Positions 12,801 to 20,399 of a stretch of DNA of 64,000 nt are shown here, piece by piece. Both the position numbers and the translations under genes were made by a program. How positions within the stretch are numbered: position 1 is the stretch's first letter; every line of letters starts with the position of its first letter. The notes below the pieces were generated by a model. It made no database searches, was not told the DNA's origin, and was given only the letters and a program-made list of their open reading frames with translations. This stretch comes from Blastomussa wellsi (lineage: Eukaryota; Cnidaria; Anthozoa; Scleractinia; Plerogyridae). Where the stretch lies: contig OX393561.1 in the NCBI GenBank assembly GCA_947652115.1, positions 41,101,508-41,165,507 on the forward strand. The letters run 5' to 3'.

Positions 12801-15527
12801 CACGACCAAAACGCTGCTCGAGCGCAGTCCATGCCTCCTCATATTTATCAGAACCTGGCATGAATTTTGCTAAACACGATTTTGCACTTCCTTCCACAGC
12901 ATCTAATAAGAATTTAAGCTTCTCCGTCGCATCGTAAACCTCTCTTCTATCAACCTCCACCTTAAATGCTGCCTTAAATTTTGAAAATTCCAGGGGATTT
13001 CCATTGAATTTCTGCACACTAGGCTTCACGATTTTGGTAAACGCTGGTAGCATTTTTTCAAACAACTGATCCATCTTCGACAACTGTACGTTCGGGCTCT
13101 CTTCGGCACATTTCTTCAAATCAGCTTGACCAGAATCACTCGTCACTTTTTTCTGGGAATCATTTAACTCGACTTTCAACTGAGACTTTGATTTGGTGAT
13201 GTCAATTTCCTCGATAGGAGCTTTTTCAACAGCGTTTTCAGCGGCGCCCTGGTCTAAGCGCGAGACCCGATCGTTCACACCATCGACAGGTAAGTCACTC
13301 AACTCTTCACTGATATCACCATTATTTGACATACCTTCCTCCTGGGCGAGGGCATCTACGAACTCATACTCCAGTCTTGACTCTTCGGCTTTCTTTTTAA
13401 GCTCTAGAAGCTTCGCACGCTGTTGTTGTTCGGTACGTATACACTCGATTTCATTGGCAATCTGCTGCTCGGCTATTTTCACTTCTAGGGCCAGCTTATC
13501 GGCTTGTAATTTCTTTTGCAGAATGGAAGCTCGACTTGAAGCCACTGATTCACTCGATGTATACAGTCGGGGCGTCTCATATCTCCGTTTGTTTGAACCA
13601 CTCTGACTCATTTCGGCGTTTCGCTGACGTTTCACAACTTGTTGTTTTGATACACACTCTGCAGCTCGACGGTGTATTTTCCTGATTTTCTCGCTTGACT
13701 TCGCTCACAACGGTCACAATCCGGCTCGGCGGACCAAATGTCGCGGGGCGACAATAAATTTTCACGGCTGGTTCGGTTTTAACTCTTTTAATGTTCTCGA
13801 CACATCTTCACATCAGCTGTTCACATCATCACACGCTTCGATCTCTGAACTCTACACGCACGTGGCCCATAGCAACTAGGGCAATGACGTCACTAACTTA
13901 GCAACGTAAAAGTAACGCAAAGTAAAGTAAGAATAACGCAATGTAAGTTGGGGAAGCGGGAGACACACCTGCTTTGCATACGTTTCTATATCACATGCAT
14001 ATATGTTGTGACTATGACGTTTTAAGATATTCTCAGCTCCGACTATTGCATTTCTAGCTTTTTGATTGGCTAAAAAACTCTGACTATGAGCCAATAGTCG
14101 GAGTTTTACGTCATATGGAAAATAGTGCGCCAAGTTTTTATTTTACGCTTTGTAAAATTGTGGAAATAAAAATCGGCGGCAAAACCCGGTTTGAGAATTT
14201 ACTAAAACAGTTATTCCATTCACCCTTGTTGGATATGAAGTGATTATAACCAACTCGCGCTACGCGCTCGTTGGTTATTTTATCACTTCATATCCAACGC
14301 AGGCTCATGGAATAATTGTTATATAGTCACACGTCACACGTGACTATGATGTCATACAGTAGTCACAACTGCTTTATTTGTTGTTTGAGCAATGTCAAAT
14401 GTGATTATTACGGTTAAATTTTAATCATAATTATTTTAATACTAAAAGTAAACTTACTTTTAAGATATTTTTGCAGGTTCTTCTCTAGCTGATCAGGTAA
14501 ATTGATTGTGTTGAGATAAAATAAACCAGCAGTTTCCTTGTCACGTTTATTGAGACCACTTTCACCATAGCCATGCTTTTCAGTTGTGGAATTACTATCA
14601 ATTTCAACTTCAGATGGTTCCTTGTGACTTGTACTTAAATTGGAGCACAGTACCTTTAAAAGATGGGTAGATTTTTATGTTTAAAAACATGAACTAATGA
14701 TTGTCAGAGAATTGTTTTCTTTTACACCTGAGGACTCCTCCCAGTTTCCCACCTCTTATCAGGAACACTGACAATCTTACGGTGATCATGCAGATACACA
14801 GGCAGACAGCTGATCTACTCTTGCCCCCCAAATGACTGATGGAAATACCAGGTTAAATAATAATGAGAGCTAATGAAAGTTCCAAATCTTGCTTTCATTT
14901 GGCCTGAAACTCTGATGCACTCTTATCAACTCTCATCAACTCTCACATGCTCTCTCCCTTTTGGCCCAAGTTGATGATAATCGATTAGTTAGAGCTGTAG
15001 AAAGCTCTCATAAACTTTCAGCCTGTTTGACCCAGGCATAAAATTAGCAAAGATACCAATTAGTATGGTTAATGGCTTTGCACGAGGAACAGTGGCTGTA
15101 GATCTGGGGACACCTTATTTTGGGTAACAGGGGTTTCTGCTCCCGCTTCTTTGTTTATAGCTTTTGCTTTATTTTTATTGCAAAACATTATGCAATGTTG
15201 CAGATATTTTGTCATATTTCCTGGTTCTGTCAGCTTGTGAATCCCACTTCCCATCTTCTCTCCTCCGTACACCTCCTGTACCCAAATTCTCCTGGGTTCC
15301 TTCTCAGTATTCGTCTCGTTAGATTGAAAATGCGTTTCAAACGTTTCAACACATTGCTGCAATTTGCTTCTGTAGGATGGTCTAGCAGAGTTCTCAGAAG
15401 GAAATGAACTATAAATCGATAAACGGATAATACATACCTTCCCTGGCGTTGTTTGGCGCTGATTGAAAAGAAACCAGCAAGATTTGCACCGTTCCACAGC
15501 GCGAAAACAGAGATTTCTTCCGCTCAT
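686..15527 (-). CDS. METTL17: METTL17 (Rsm22 family) mitochondrial ribosome assembly factor, 3' end missing
   Basis: Exons on the minus strand: 15438-15527, 14458-14653, 7342-7470, 6090-6384, 5569-5650, 3659-3732, 2801-2895, 1821-1894, 1472-1579 and 686-754. They total 1212 nt (404 codons), in phase with GT-AG borders throughout. The family is a mitochondrial methyltransferase-like protein needed for small-subunit mitoribosome assembly. Family landmarks seen: [14 protein letters not shown] (exon 5); the SAM-binding-type motif [13 protein letters not shown] at about residues 277-289, with glycines 281, 283 and 285; [12 protein letters not shown] (exon 7); FKRFLPVSN (exon 8); SYTLSEIP and [10 protein letters not shown] (exon 9); [11 protein letters not shown] (exon 10). 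The start at 15527 gives an Arg/Cys-rich N-terminus compatible with mitochondrial import. The C-terminal Fe-S cysteine region is outside the window. Exon 4 carries a long Asp/Glu-rich stretch. Intron 2 holds a complete BEL/Pao element; introns 3 and 5 hold MITEs. Confidence 0.9.
3771..3888. mobile_element. Foldback MITE with a perfect 62-bp palindrome
   Basis: Its ends are GTAATCGC and GTGATTAC. At its centre, 3799-3829 and 3830-3860 are perfect reverse complements, 31 nt each with no spacer. The terminal and subterminal sequences match those of the copy at 30556-30713. It lies in METTL17 intron 5, starting 39 bp from the acceptor of exon 6. No transposase is encoded. Confidence 0.75.
4255..4545. 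repeat. Loose array of GTATTTTTTGGG-like units
   Basis: Several diverged units of the form GTATTTTTTGGG followed by 20-35 nt recur here, for example near 4290, 4438, 4469 and 4499. They lie in METTL17 intron 5. Spacing is irregular, so this may be a degenerate tandem repeat or part of an interspersed element. The open frames across it are artefacts of the repeat. Confidence 0.35.
6601..7156. mobile_element. piggyBac-like MITE (TTAA target duplication)
   Basis: The element starts TTAACCCATTGACTCCTGG and ends with its near reverse complement, AGGAGTCAATGGGTTAA. That leaves TTAA (6601-6604 and 7153-7156) outside CCC-initiated terminal inverted repeats. TTAA duplication and a CCC start are hallmarks of piggyBac-type elements. 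The 556-bp body has no transposase. It sits in METTL17 intron 3. Confidence 0.7.
7836..8064 (-). repeat. 3' LTR of BEL/Pao element
   Basis: This 229-bp repeat is identical by eye to 13739-13967 and has TG/CA ends. In element sense it follows the polypurine tract. CCTGC immediately to its left is one copy of the target duplication. Confidence 0.95.
8065..8075 (-). other. Polypurine tract of BEL/Pao element
   Basis: Read on the minus strand this is GGGGGCGGGGA, directly abutting the 3' LTR. That is where the plus-strand primer of an LTR retroelement is expected. Confidence 0.8.
8116..12291 (-). CDS. pol: BEL/Pao pol polyprotein
   Basis: This is an uninterrupted frame of about 1391 codons. In order: a zinc knuckle at the start (CLSCLLPGH); an aspartic protease with active-site DSG near residue 124; reverse transcriptase with YMDD near 549; RNase H with CDAS near 727; an HHCC zinc-binding domain; an integrase with D, D and E near 1098, 1162 (SDNG) and 1209 (GGAWE); and a basic C-terminal domain of the type found in Pao integrases. 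The nominal first codon at 12291 is GTG. There is no ATG there, and the frame is the same as gag with only a TAG (12298-12300) between them. It is therefore best seen as the downstream part of one gag-pol frame, not an independent gene. The key catalytic residues are present. Confidence 0.93.
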   Translation of the reverse strand: MDENRLCLSCLLPGHRLSKCYSRNKCKVTGCDMRHHTLVHEVDLKLIERARAKHESERASEVERDQLPASQDGIYPPLNQAVEPPEQCHQSAYSGRETGGCALVEVLPIVVFGETGQQQVMALRDSGCNTTLMDERLAQTLGLRGKEVDLEIQGVNAQKVFTCQHIKKCQVARVGMEQVVYPLRDVKTFPNLSGPDQKLKWSTIKYEYEHLKDLDLRDTDTGPVQLIIGTNNSDLILPKRVVKPSGQLEVQRVPYAVETLLGWAVTNWLPGERRVASPYSGFKVYERNSVEDDELKQLVMAQSEIEALGVVKLPNPTRSMEDKRALSLMERTTFKMEEEDVYVSGLLWREDKPSLPNNYDMAKRRLQSLEKKFESNPEIKERYSKSIQDDIDKGYVKKLSKQEVECNSSVIWYLPHRFVINPKKPDRLRRVYDASAKFMGQSLNDKIYTGPDLLSSLFGVFIRFCEGKIAMAADVKEMYHMLRLPDNDKPAMRFLWRGSPEEEPNVYQFERTVFGEVSAPSRANYTMRRNADENGKDLPLGVRAVYQHFYMDDGLPSTDSREEAIEMRKQMTELLRRGGFRLHKWLTNDPEVLATIPEQDRSPRFLELSEDKLPTDRALGITWDAQEDMLKFTGLKADPGTTKRKILSQAFSVWDPRGLLLPFSIRSKVILQNLNRMKYGWDDELREADLREWREWHKEAGELDEVKVPRALVGQDKPIRETTLHVFCDASQEAYGTCAYLRREFEDDTVECRLVAGKGRVAPLKAQSICRLELMGALVAARLADTLVAEMMTKIEKITFWSDSTTVLHWIHHTIMSNLEATLGAGTVSWRYVPTQFNSADDITRGLHPTQLSTGYRYSDGPEFLYELQEQWPENKTEVPSEENDANEKRRRWAGTSQENTALLGWKKYSSLAKYRRVMAYVMRFVSNVRTKKEDHLMGPLTSIELRAAQNYLVKRAQVESFGEEIQCLEMGKEIHKKSRIKCLDPRMEDGFLVVGGRLQRAHCLPYKTRHPKIIDSHHALAQLIIEEMHRVYHHPPTEHLLNQIRQEYWIIHCRQAVRNVKFKCNYCHRQTVKPQEQRMGDLPECRLEPGMVFKNTGVDYFGPMLVKERRSEVKVYGCLFTCMSTRACHLELADDLTTDHFIMALKRFIARRGRPQTIYSDNGSNFVGADNELRRCIKLLDEEKVQNFCAPKEIEWKFQPPSAPHFGGAWERLVQCTKKTLKAILADRVVSKEVLRTALVEAEGILNSRPITHVSNDVEDVEALTPNHFLLMRANPSYEDADVSDRELYSTKLWRQSQALANFFWRRFTKEYLPSLTERKKWKEKKLNLKKGDVVLLAEPNQPRGIWPLGRITDVHPGRDKLVRAVTVLTPSGEYKRPITKICLLEEAED
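12298..13635 (-). CDS. gag: BEL/Pao gag protein
   Basis: The frame encodes 445 aa. The N-terminal third is a charged coiled coil ([20 protein letters not shown]). The middle has the DUF1759-type gag domain typical of BEL/Pao elements ([18 protein letters not shown], near residues 205-225). The C-terminus begins a Cys/His knuckle ([14 protein letters not shown]). It ends at TAG 12298-12300, which falls between two parts of the Cys/His region, so the stop looks like a premature mutation or a readthrough site. The start at 13635 is the first ATG of the frame and lies downstream of the primer site. Confidence 0.9.
   Translation of the reverse strand: MKRQRNAEMSQSGSNKRRYETPRLYTSSESVASSRASILQKKLQADKLALEVKIAEQQIANEIECIRTEQQQRAKLLELKKKAEESRLEYEFVDALAQEEGMSNNGDISEELSDLPVDGVNDRVSRLDQGAAENAVEKAPIEEIDITKSKSQLKVELNDSQKKVTSDSGQADLKKCAEESPNVQLSKMDQLFEKMLPAFTKIVKPSVQKFNGNPLEFSKFKAAFKVEVDRREVYDATEKLKFLLDAVEGSAKSCLAKFMPGSDKYEEAWTALEQRFGRVDTVVSAAKKRIDQFPIIVKEKSEQIRQYQEIVSELVGIFKEHNFVHELNSQVPEACVAKLPVCLCGRWAEFVEGKPKLSTWNSFASWLEKEAKICESKQRWMPEMKEWKRSDPTKNDRRKNLDKPSAGLFAGVSGESGAKKCPVHQSTNHTLRECKKFEKMSTSEK
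13719..13736 (-). other. tRNA primer-binding site of BEL/Pao element
   Basis: Two nt inside the 5' LTR, the minus strand reads TGGTCCGCCGAGCCGGAT. It is complementary to a tRNA 3' end in CCA. From memory, tRNA-Tyr ends in a very similar stem and matches except for two adjacent bases. The primer identity is inference. Confidence 0.65.
13739..13967 (-). repeat. 5' LTR of BEL/Pao element
   Basis: This copy is identical over 229 bp to 7836-8064. The target duplication CCTGC follows at 13968-13972. In element sense it should carry the promoter. I did not identify a clear TATA box. Confidence 0.95.
14037..14104. repeat. Short foldback hairpin
   Basis: Arms containing CTCCGACTATTG and CAATAGTCGGAG flank a spacer of about 40 nt in METTL17 intron 2. 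ACGT/TGACG-rich flanks on either side suggest a larger decayed MITE. Confidence 0.5.
14206..14320. mobile_element. Foldback MITE
   Basis: The outer arms begin AACAGTTATTCCAT and end ATGGAATAATTGTT. The inner arms share GTTGGATATGAAGTGAT with its complement, closing on a CGCGCTACGCGC loop. It lies in METTL17 intron 2, about 140 bp from exon 2. No coding capacity. Confidence 0.65.
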
Positions 15528-15612
15528 GTTTTGAAAGATATTTTTGAAAATATCCTCGTGTAGCGGCGGAGAAAGACTAGGACGAAATCTAATTTACTTC
15601 ATGTACGCTCAA

Positions 15613-15893
15613 CATTCTCGTCCCCAGAGCCGCTGGTCCCTCTTAGCTGGCTGGGCCTGTGCACGAGAAACAAGTGGCTCTGGGGTCACACGATTTGATT
15701 CGCTGAAATCAAACAAAGGGAGTCCATCAGCCGTTTTAAACGTGCTAACGATATAGGATTTTAAAACGGCTGATGTGATTGGACTCCCTTTGTTTTATTT
15801 CAGCGAATCAAATCGTGTGTCCCCAGAGCCACTTGTTCCTCGTGCACAGGCCCAGCCGGCTAAGAGGGACAAGCGGCTCTGGGGACGAGAATG
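15613..15893. mobile_element. Foldback element with long arms and a 10-bp target duplication
   Basis: The ends are CATTCTCGTCCCCAGAGCC and its complement. Imperfect arms of about 130-140 bp run to a small centre near 15750. GTACGCTCAA flanks the element at 15603-15612 and 15894-15903. A 9-10-bp duplication suggests a Mutator-type non-autonomous element. Its near end is about 85 bp upstream of the METTL17 start codon. Confidence 0.75.
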
Positions 15894-16496
15894 GTACGCT
15901 CAACTGAAAGGAGATGTACATGGTAATGGTATGATGTGGGTGGGGCCATGGGCATAGGGGCTCTGAACCTCCCACTTCCCATAACTTTAACTCCTGGTTT
16001 CCACCCCCCAGGTACCCCACCTCTTCCCCTTCTTTAGTGGCTCCCACTCTTTTATTTTATTTCTATTGCAAAATATTATGCAATGTTGCAATTTTTTCTG
16101 CTTACTGCCTCCTTGGGGACCCTGCCTCCTGCCTTCCTTCTCCCACCTCCTGTCTTCTATTATCCCGGGTCCCGCCCCCAAAACAAAACGAAGCCACTCT
16201 TCTTCTGCCCCCTTTCCAATAAAGGTCAAAAAGGGTAAATAAAGAGAGCAGGATAAAGAACTCGGTTTCAGGACAGGTCTTGGTGCACAACCTTTAAAAT
16301 TTATGGAAACAAGTTTTTTACCATTGCTGTTTGCAGTTTAGCTTTCTCACTGCCCTGATTGGTTTTCTCTTGTAACACAATAACAATCCATAAATAGTTC
16401 TGGTGTTTATGGTTTTCTTAGTTTCAGAAATGGCTTATTCCCTCCTTTTTTGCTGAACAAACTGAAGGAAAGAGAGACCTTGGGGAAGATGAGGGA

Positions 16497-16515
16497 GGGG
16501 GGGGGGGGGGGGGGG
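16497..16515. repeat. Poly-G run of 19 nt
   Basis: An uninterrupted G homopolymer lies between METTL17 and the 3' end of PFDN4. Its length may be unreliable in the assembly. Confidence 0.8.
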
Positions 16516-16594
16516 CTGAAGATTACATTGGTCCATGTGAATCATGTGCCTCGTGCCAATAACCTCAAAGAGCTTACACAATTTTAATATATCC

Positions 16595-16600
16595 TTTATT
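16595..16600 (-). promoter_or_regulatory. PFDN4 polyadenylation signal AATAAA
   Basis: AATAAA on the minus strand lies 56 bp downstream of the PFDN4 stop codon. Confidence 0.6.
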
Positions 16601-16655
16601 ACAGTTTAAATACAACTGATTAAAGAAAAAAAGAAACTATACAGATTAAACAAAA

Positions 16656-18244
16656 TCACTCTTCTTCTGCTTCCAGATTAATATTGTTGCCAAACTTGGC
16701 ATAAAGTTTCACTTTCAGATCACCCAGGAGTCCTTTGATTTCTCCTGATTGTGATTCTAAGGACTTGATTTCTTCCTGTAGCTTGGATTTTGCCTTCTCC
16801 AGGTATTCTTGAGTTTCATCAGAAGATAAATGGATAAAGATTTCCCCTATTCTGTAAGTAAGAAGTGTTAAGAAATCTACACATCAAAGGTGAAATAATT
16901 TCCCAGAAGAGTCATTTGCATATTTCAGATTGTTTCTTGAACAGTCGAATCGAATGGTCAAATCTGCATACAAGCCTGATGGCCTACCAGACAAGAGTTG
17001 ATCCCCGTTCTGGGGTTTCAAAAAATTTTGAAACCCCTGCCCGTTTCCTCCTTAAGTCAAACCTGGAACACTCCATCTGAAGTCCACTAACCATTAGGTC
17101 ACCATACTTCCCGTGGAATCAAATGGGCTAATTCGCTCCGAAGAAGGGCTAACGCTCGAAACGTCAGCTCTTGAATCTCTTTACGGTGGCCAATTCACAT
17201 TATCAACCCAGTTGATAAAACCAAATTATAATGTTATATAAAGCTTGCACAGTACATGCACTGAGCCATTAAACAGTCCTTTTGATAATCTAGCAGTATA
17301 ACAGAGTGACCAAGTTGTGGCATCATAATTATTTTGTAACCCAGTTGATGGAAAATGTACAAATTACACTGCTTGTCAACAATCAGGTGTATAGTCCACC
17401 ACTAAATTTTCTGATCCTGATTGGTTTAAATTGCTCGTGTGACGCTATAGTTCCTGCATGAGGAGCAACACTATCAGCTCATAGTACCTGTCCCAGGAAA
17501 ATACTCACACGGATAGTAATCGCACATGAATCTTTTTTGTAAACAAATGGCTACCCAGAGGATTTCTTGTCTGATTTCATTTACGTCTGTTATATTTAGT
17601 TGGTTTCTTGCCTAGTTTTAACAAACTTTTAAGAAAACTTATGGGCCAAATAAGCAAACTGGACGTTTCAGAGGGTGGAAGGGGTACAAGCCAAAAACCA
17701 TACAATAACCTGCTTATGGGAGGAGCATGGGAGGGGTCAGGATTTTGATGTCTTTTAGACAGACATGAGGGAAAAATAAGGATATGGAATTGACGCTGTG
17801 TCGTCATCTAATAACATTATTTCATCACCAGCGTCTTCAAGATTCTGTAGCTCTTTCTGCAAAGACAGGAAACATAAGCTTACATGTAGTTTGACAGTGC
17901 TGTGTTCTGCGTGTTTTCAGAAATCTTAATTTACATATATTCAATCAAAAAGCCATGTAAAGTAGCCATGTCATGAAAAGCATTAGTTTATAAGTACTCA
18001 AACTAAATTTTACTTCATTGCAAACCTTTTTCTCTTCAATTTCATCTTTCAGTTCTTGAATTCTTGCGCTCTTTCGTGCAAATGTGTTGATCTGTTGCTG
18101 ATCTTCAAACGTGATATTTGTGTCCTCTCCTCCAATCTGCAAAGGGGAAAAATTTAACTCCTTTTCTTTTTAAACAAGGACGACAAGGATAAGTGAAAAT
18201 AATAATAAATCTGTTTTACCCACATTTCGTTTGGGGTTCGCCAT
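16656..18244 (-). CDS. PFDN4: Prefoldin subunit 4
   Basis: Exons: 18224-18244, 18026-18136, 17786-17856 and 16656-16857, total 405 nt encoding 134 aa, the same length as I recall for human PFDN4. Prefoldin is the cytosolic hexameric co-chaperone that hands unfolded actin and tubulin to the CCT chaperonin; subunit 4 is a beta-type subunit with two helices of a coiled coil. Family landmarks: NITFEDQQQINTFAR, ELQNLEDAGDEIML, GEIFIHLSSDETQEYLE, and the C-terminal LYAKFGNNINLEAEEE. The second intron is ordinary. The third (16858-17785) has no GT donor: it begins ATATCCTT and ends AC, and only this splice keeps the conserved IPY-R-IG sequence. The first donor (GTGGGT after codon 7) is chosen to keep frame and is the weakest junction. 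Confidence 0.93.
17131..17230 (+). mobile_element. Penelope-like element 3' fragment
   Basis: About 100 bp is nearly identical to 45281-45380, ending in TTATCAACCCAGTTGATAA followed by AACCAAATTATA. It contains a hammerhead-like core (GGGCTAACGCTCGAAACGTC), with GAAGA where the other copy has GACGA. It lies inside the AT-AC intron of PFDN4. Confidence 0.7.
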
Positions 18245-20399
18245 CTTGGTTTTACCCGCTGAGTAGCCGCGCTAGTTTAGAACTTCACGTTGCTTTGGAC
18301 GCGCGCGTTGCGGAACGAAATATTTTGTCATGCAAATGAACTGTGATCTGCTATCGCCAAGACAATCAATCATAAGTTGAGTTGAACATAATTTATTTCT
18401 ATCGATCGTGAGGACTTAATCTTTCGATGGTTTCCACCTGCTCCAAGAAATCAAAGCTTTCTGATCCCCGTTGTGCGGTACTATTATGGCCAACGATTTC
18501 AACGTAAAATTGCCATTCTAGAGATCGGTGTTGTTGCTATTTGCGGGAAGACTCCCGCTGGCTTATTCTTCGTTGATTTGTTTCGGAATGATCGACGAAT
18601 GAAGCTGGATTTTTTTTGTGGTAATGGGAAGAAGCCAAACTAGTAATGGGTGAGTTTATCGTGTTTTGATTCTTTTCCTACGTATATTGAGGAACTGGAC
18701 ATTTTTGTTTAGTTAATCTTTACCAAATTGAAAGTTGTTGTTGATACAAACTAATAAAGAGATATTGTTATCTTTAATTTATAAAATTCCATTTTAGTGA
18801 AAACTTTTCTTCGGTGTGTTTTTCTCTTTATCCAATCATTATGCTATTAAGTTTATTAAGTTCAGGAGAAATCCCATGTAGACATCAATCATAACACCCG
18901 GCTGACGCATGACAATTTAATACAAATCGTCAAGCTAATTCACATCTTATGGACTGGATCATTTTCTTGTCTATTTTGAACTCTATAAAATTTAATACTC
19001 AAAGACATGTGTCAATTACCCTAGCCCTGGAGGTCTTTCACTATTAAGCAACAACTGTGCACAAGAATTTAATGAGCCAGGAAGAGTGTAGTTGCTATGG
19101 AGTCTTGGTTCCAACCTTTATTTTATTCACCACGATCTGTCACTGCCAATATAAGCCTTAACAGGTTTCATAACAAACGCCCAGGCTGGATTCTGGGAAT
19201 TTAGTATCTATTGCTGCACGCAAAACAAAGGCAAAGTCTGCGTCGAGCCTACTGGCCAACACCGCCGTAGCTTATCCCAGATTCTTTAGCGTGAAGCAAC
19301 TGAGAGTATTTCTACTCCCAGGATGGGATGCTAGTCCATCGCAGGATTAACCCCCTCCCCCTCCCCCCAAGCAGTAAATTCGCCGGTACCCATTTATACA
19401 CCTTGGTGAAGAGCTCTAGTAAAGTGGATTGCCTAAGAACACAGCGCAGTGACCCAGCCAAGGCTTGGACCCAGACCGTCCGGTCCAGAGTCCGGCACAC
19501 TAACCATTATAAAAGTGGAAAGTTACAGGAAAATTTATATTGCCAAAAACATGTAAACGAGGCTAAGCAGGCCAGGGTAGCTTTTTCTATTTATTTTAGC
19601 ACAATTGTTTTAACCACAATGCAGTATTGTGACAATGGAATTAAGGCTGGAAGGTAACAAATTTATTCAAGACTTTGCAAACCAGCGATACTAAGCTGTT
19701 GTATAATTTGCTTGTTACATTAATTAATATTTGTGAGTTGATCACACGTATACCTGCCAACTCTTATCTTGTGCATTATATGCGAGTCTCACGCCTGTGA
19801 GGCAAAAAATTTGATCTCACACACGCATGCAAACCAATTTCATGTGCCTCGTTGACAAATTTGGGATTATAGCCGCAACTTACACAATTTCTAAAAATAA
19901 GTTCACTTGAGGAAATGCAAACCCAGATCCATCGATTTTAGAAGGTAAAAGTACCTGGGATGATGTTTCAATTACTTGTTTAGGAAAACACATAACGGAA
20001 CTGGGACGAAAATCTTTGGAATTGTGTTGGATTATTCTCATACTCAGCTACTCAAAACCACAGCGTTTTAGCATTTTTCTCTGCAGATGCAAGACTTTAA
20101 GACTTTTCATAAGTTTCTAGCTTGCAAAGACAGAGACTTTCATACAAAAATGAGACAGACTGTTACTATAGCTACTCAGAACTGCTCTAAAAGAGACCCA
20201 TGAAATTTGACAAATTCTGCAAGATCATGTACATATACCATAACACCCACTTTTTCCATAAACAGATAATTATGGTGTAGCACAGCTTTACAGAAGAATA
20301 ATCTCGCCATCTGCTAAAGTACATAGCGAAGAATGGCATAAGCAGACACACTACCGACACACAAACTACAAGAGCCAATCACCAGTCAGCAGGCTCAAG
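18245..20399. promoter_or_regulatory. Divergent promoter region and 5' UTR
   Basis: PFDN4 starts leftwards at 18244 and the EF-hand gene's first coding exon starts at 20400, so control of both probably lies here. GGGTGAGTTT near 18649 could be the donor of a non-coding first exon for the EF-hand gene. No clear TATA box is seen. Part of the stretch (about 19250-19510) is a decayed interspersed repeat. Confidence 0.45.
19250..19510. repeat. Interspersed repeat (GGATGCTAGTCCATCGCAGG type)
   Basis: It carries GATGCTAGTCCATCGCAGG, GCCGGTACCCATTTATACACC, AAGAACACAGCGCAGTGACC and CGGTCCAGAGTCCGGCACAC, an order widely repeated in marine invertebrate genomes. Diverged parts recur at 23795-23940 and 24270-24530. 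No coding capacity. Confidence 0.6.

Larger units (their letters stand above)
7836..13967 (-). mobile_element. Complete BEL/Pao LTR retrotransposon
   Basis: The element is 6132 bp, read on the minus strand. Identical 229-bp LTRs (13739-13967 as 5' LTR, 7836-8064 as 3' LTR) start TG and end CA. The 5-bp target duplication CCTGC lies at 7831-7835 and 13968-13972. Order in element sense: LTR, tRNA primer site, gag, pol (protease, reverse transcriptase, RNase H, integrase), polypurine tract, LTR. It lies in METTL17 intron 2 in the gene's own orientation. Identical LTRs mean a recent insertion. The only break I see is a TAG between gag and pol. Confidence 0.95.

Noticed and set aside
8267..13606. 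Plus-strand frames across the BEL/Pao element
   Set aside because: They are antisense shadows of gag and pol, with low-complexity translations.
15069..15527. 152-codon reading of METTL17 exon 1 as a whole gene
   Set aside because: Only the first 30 codons are coding; a GTATGT donor at 15437 joins in phase to the next METTL17 exon.
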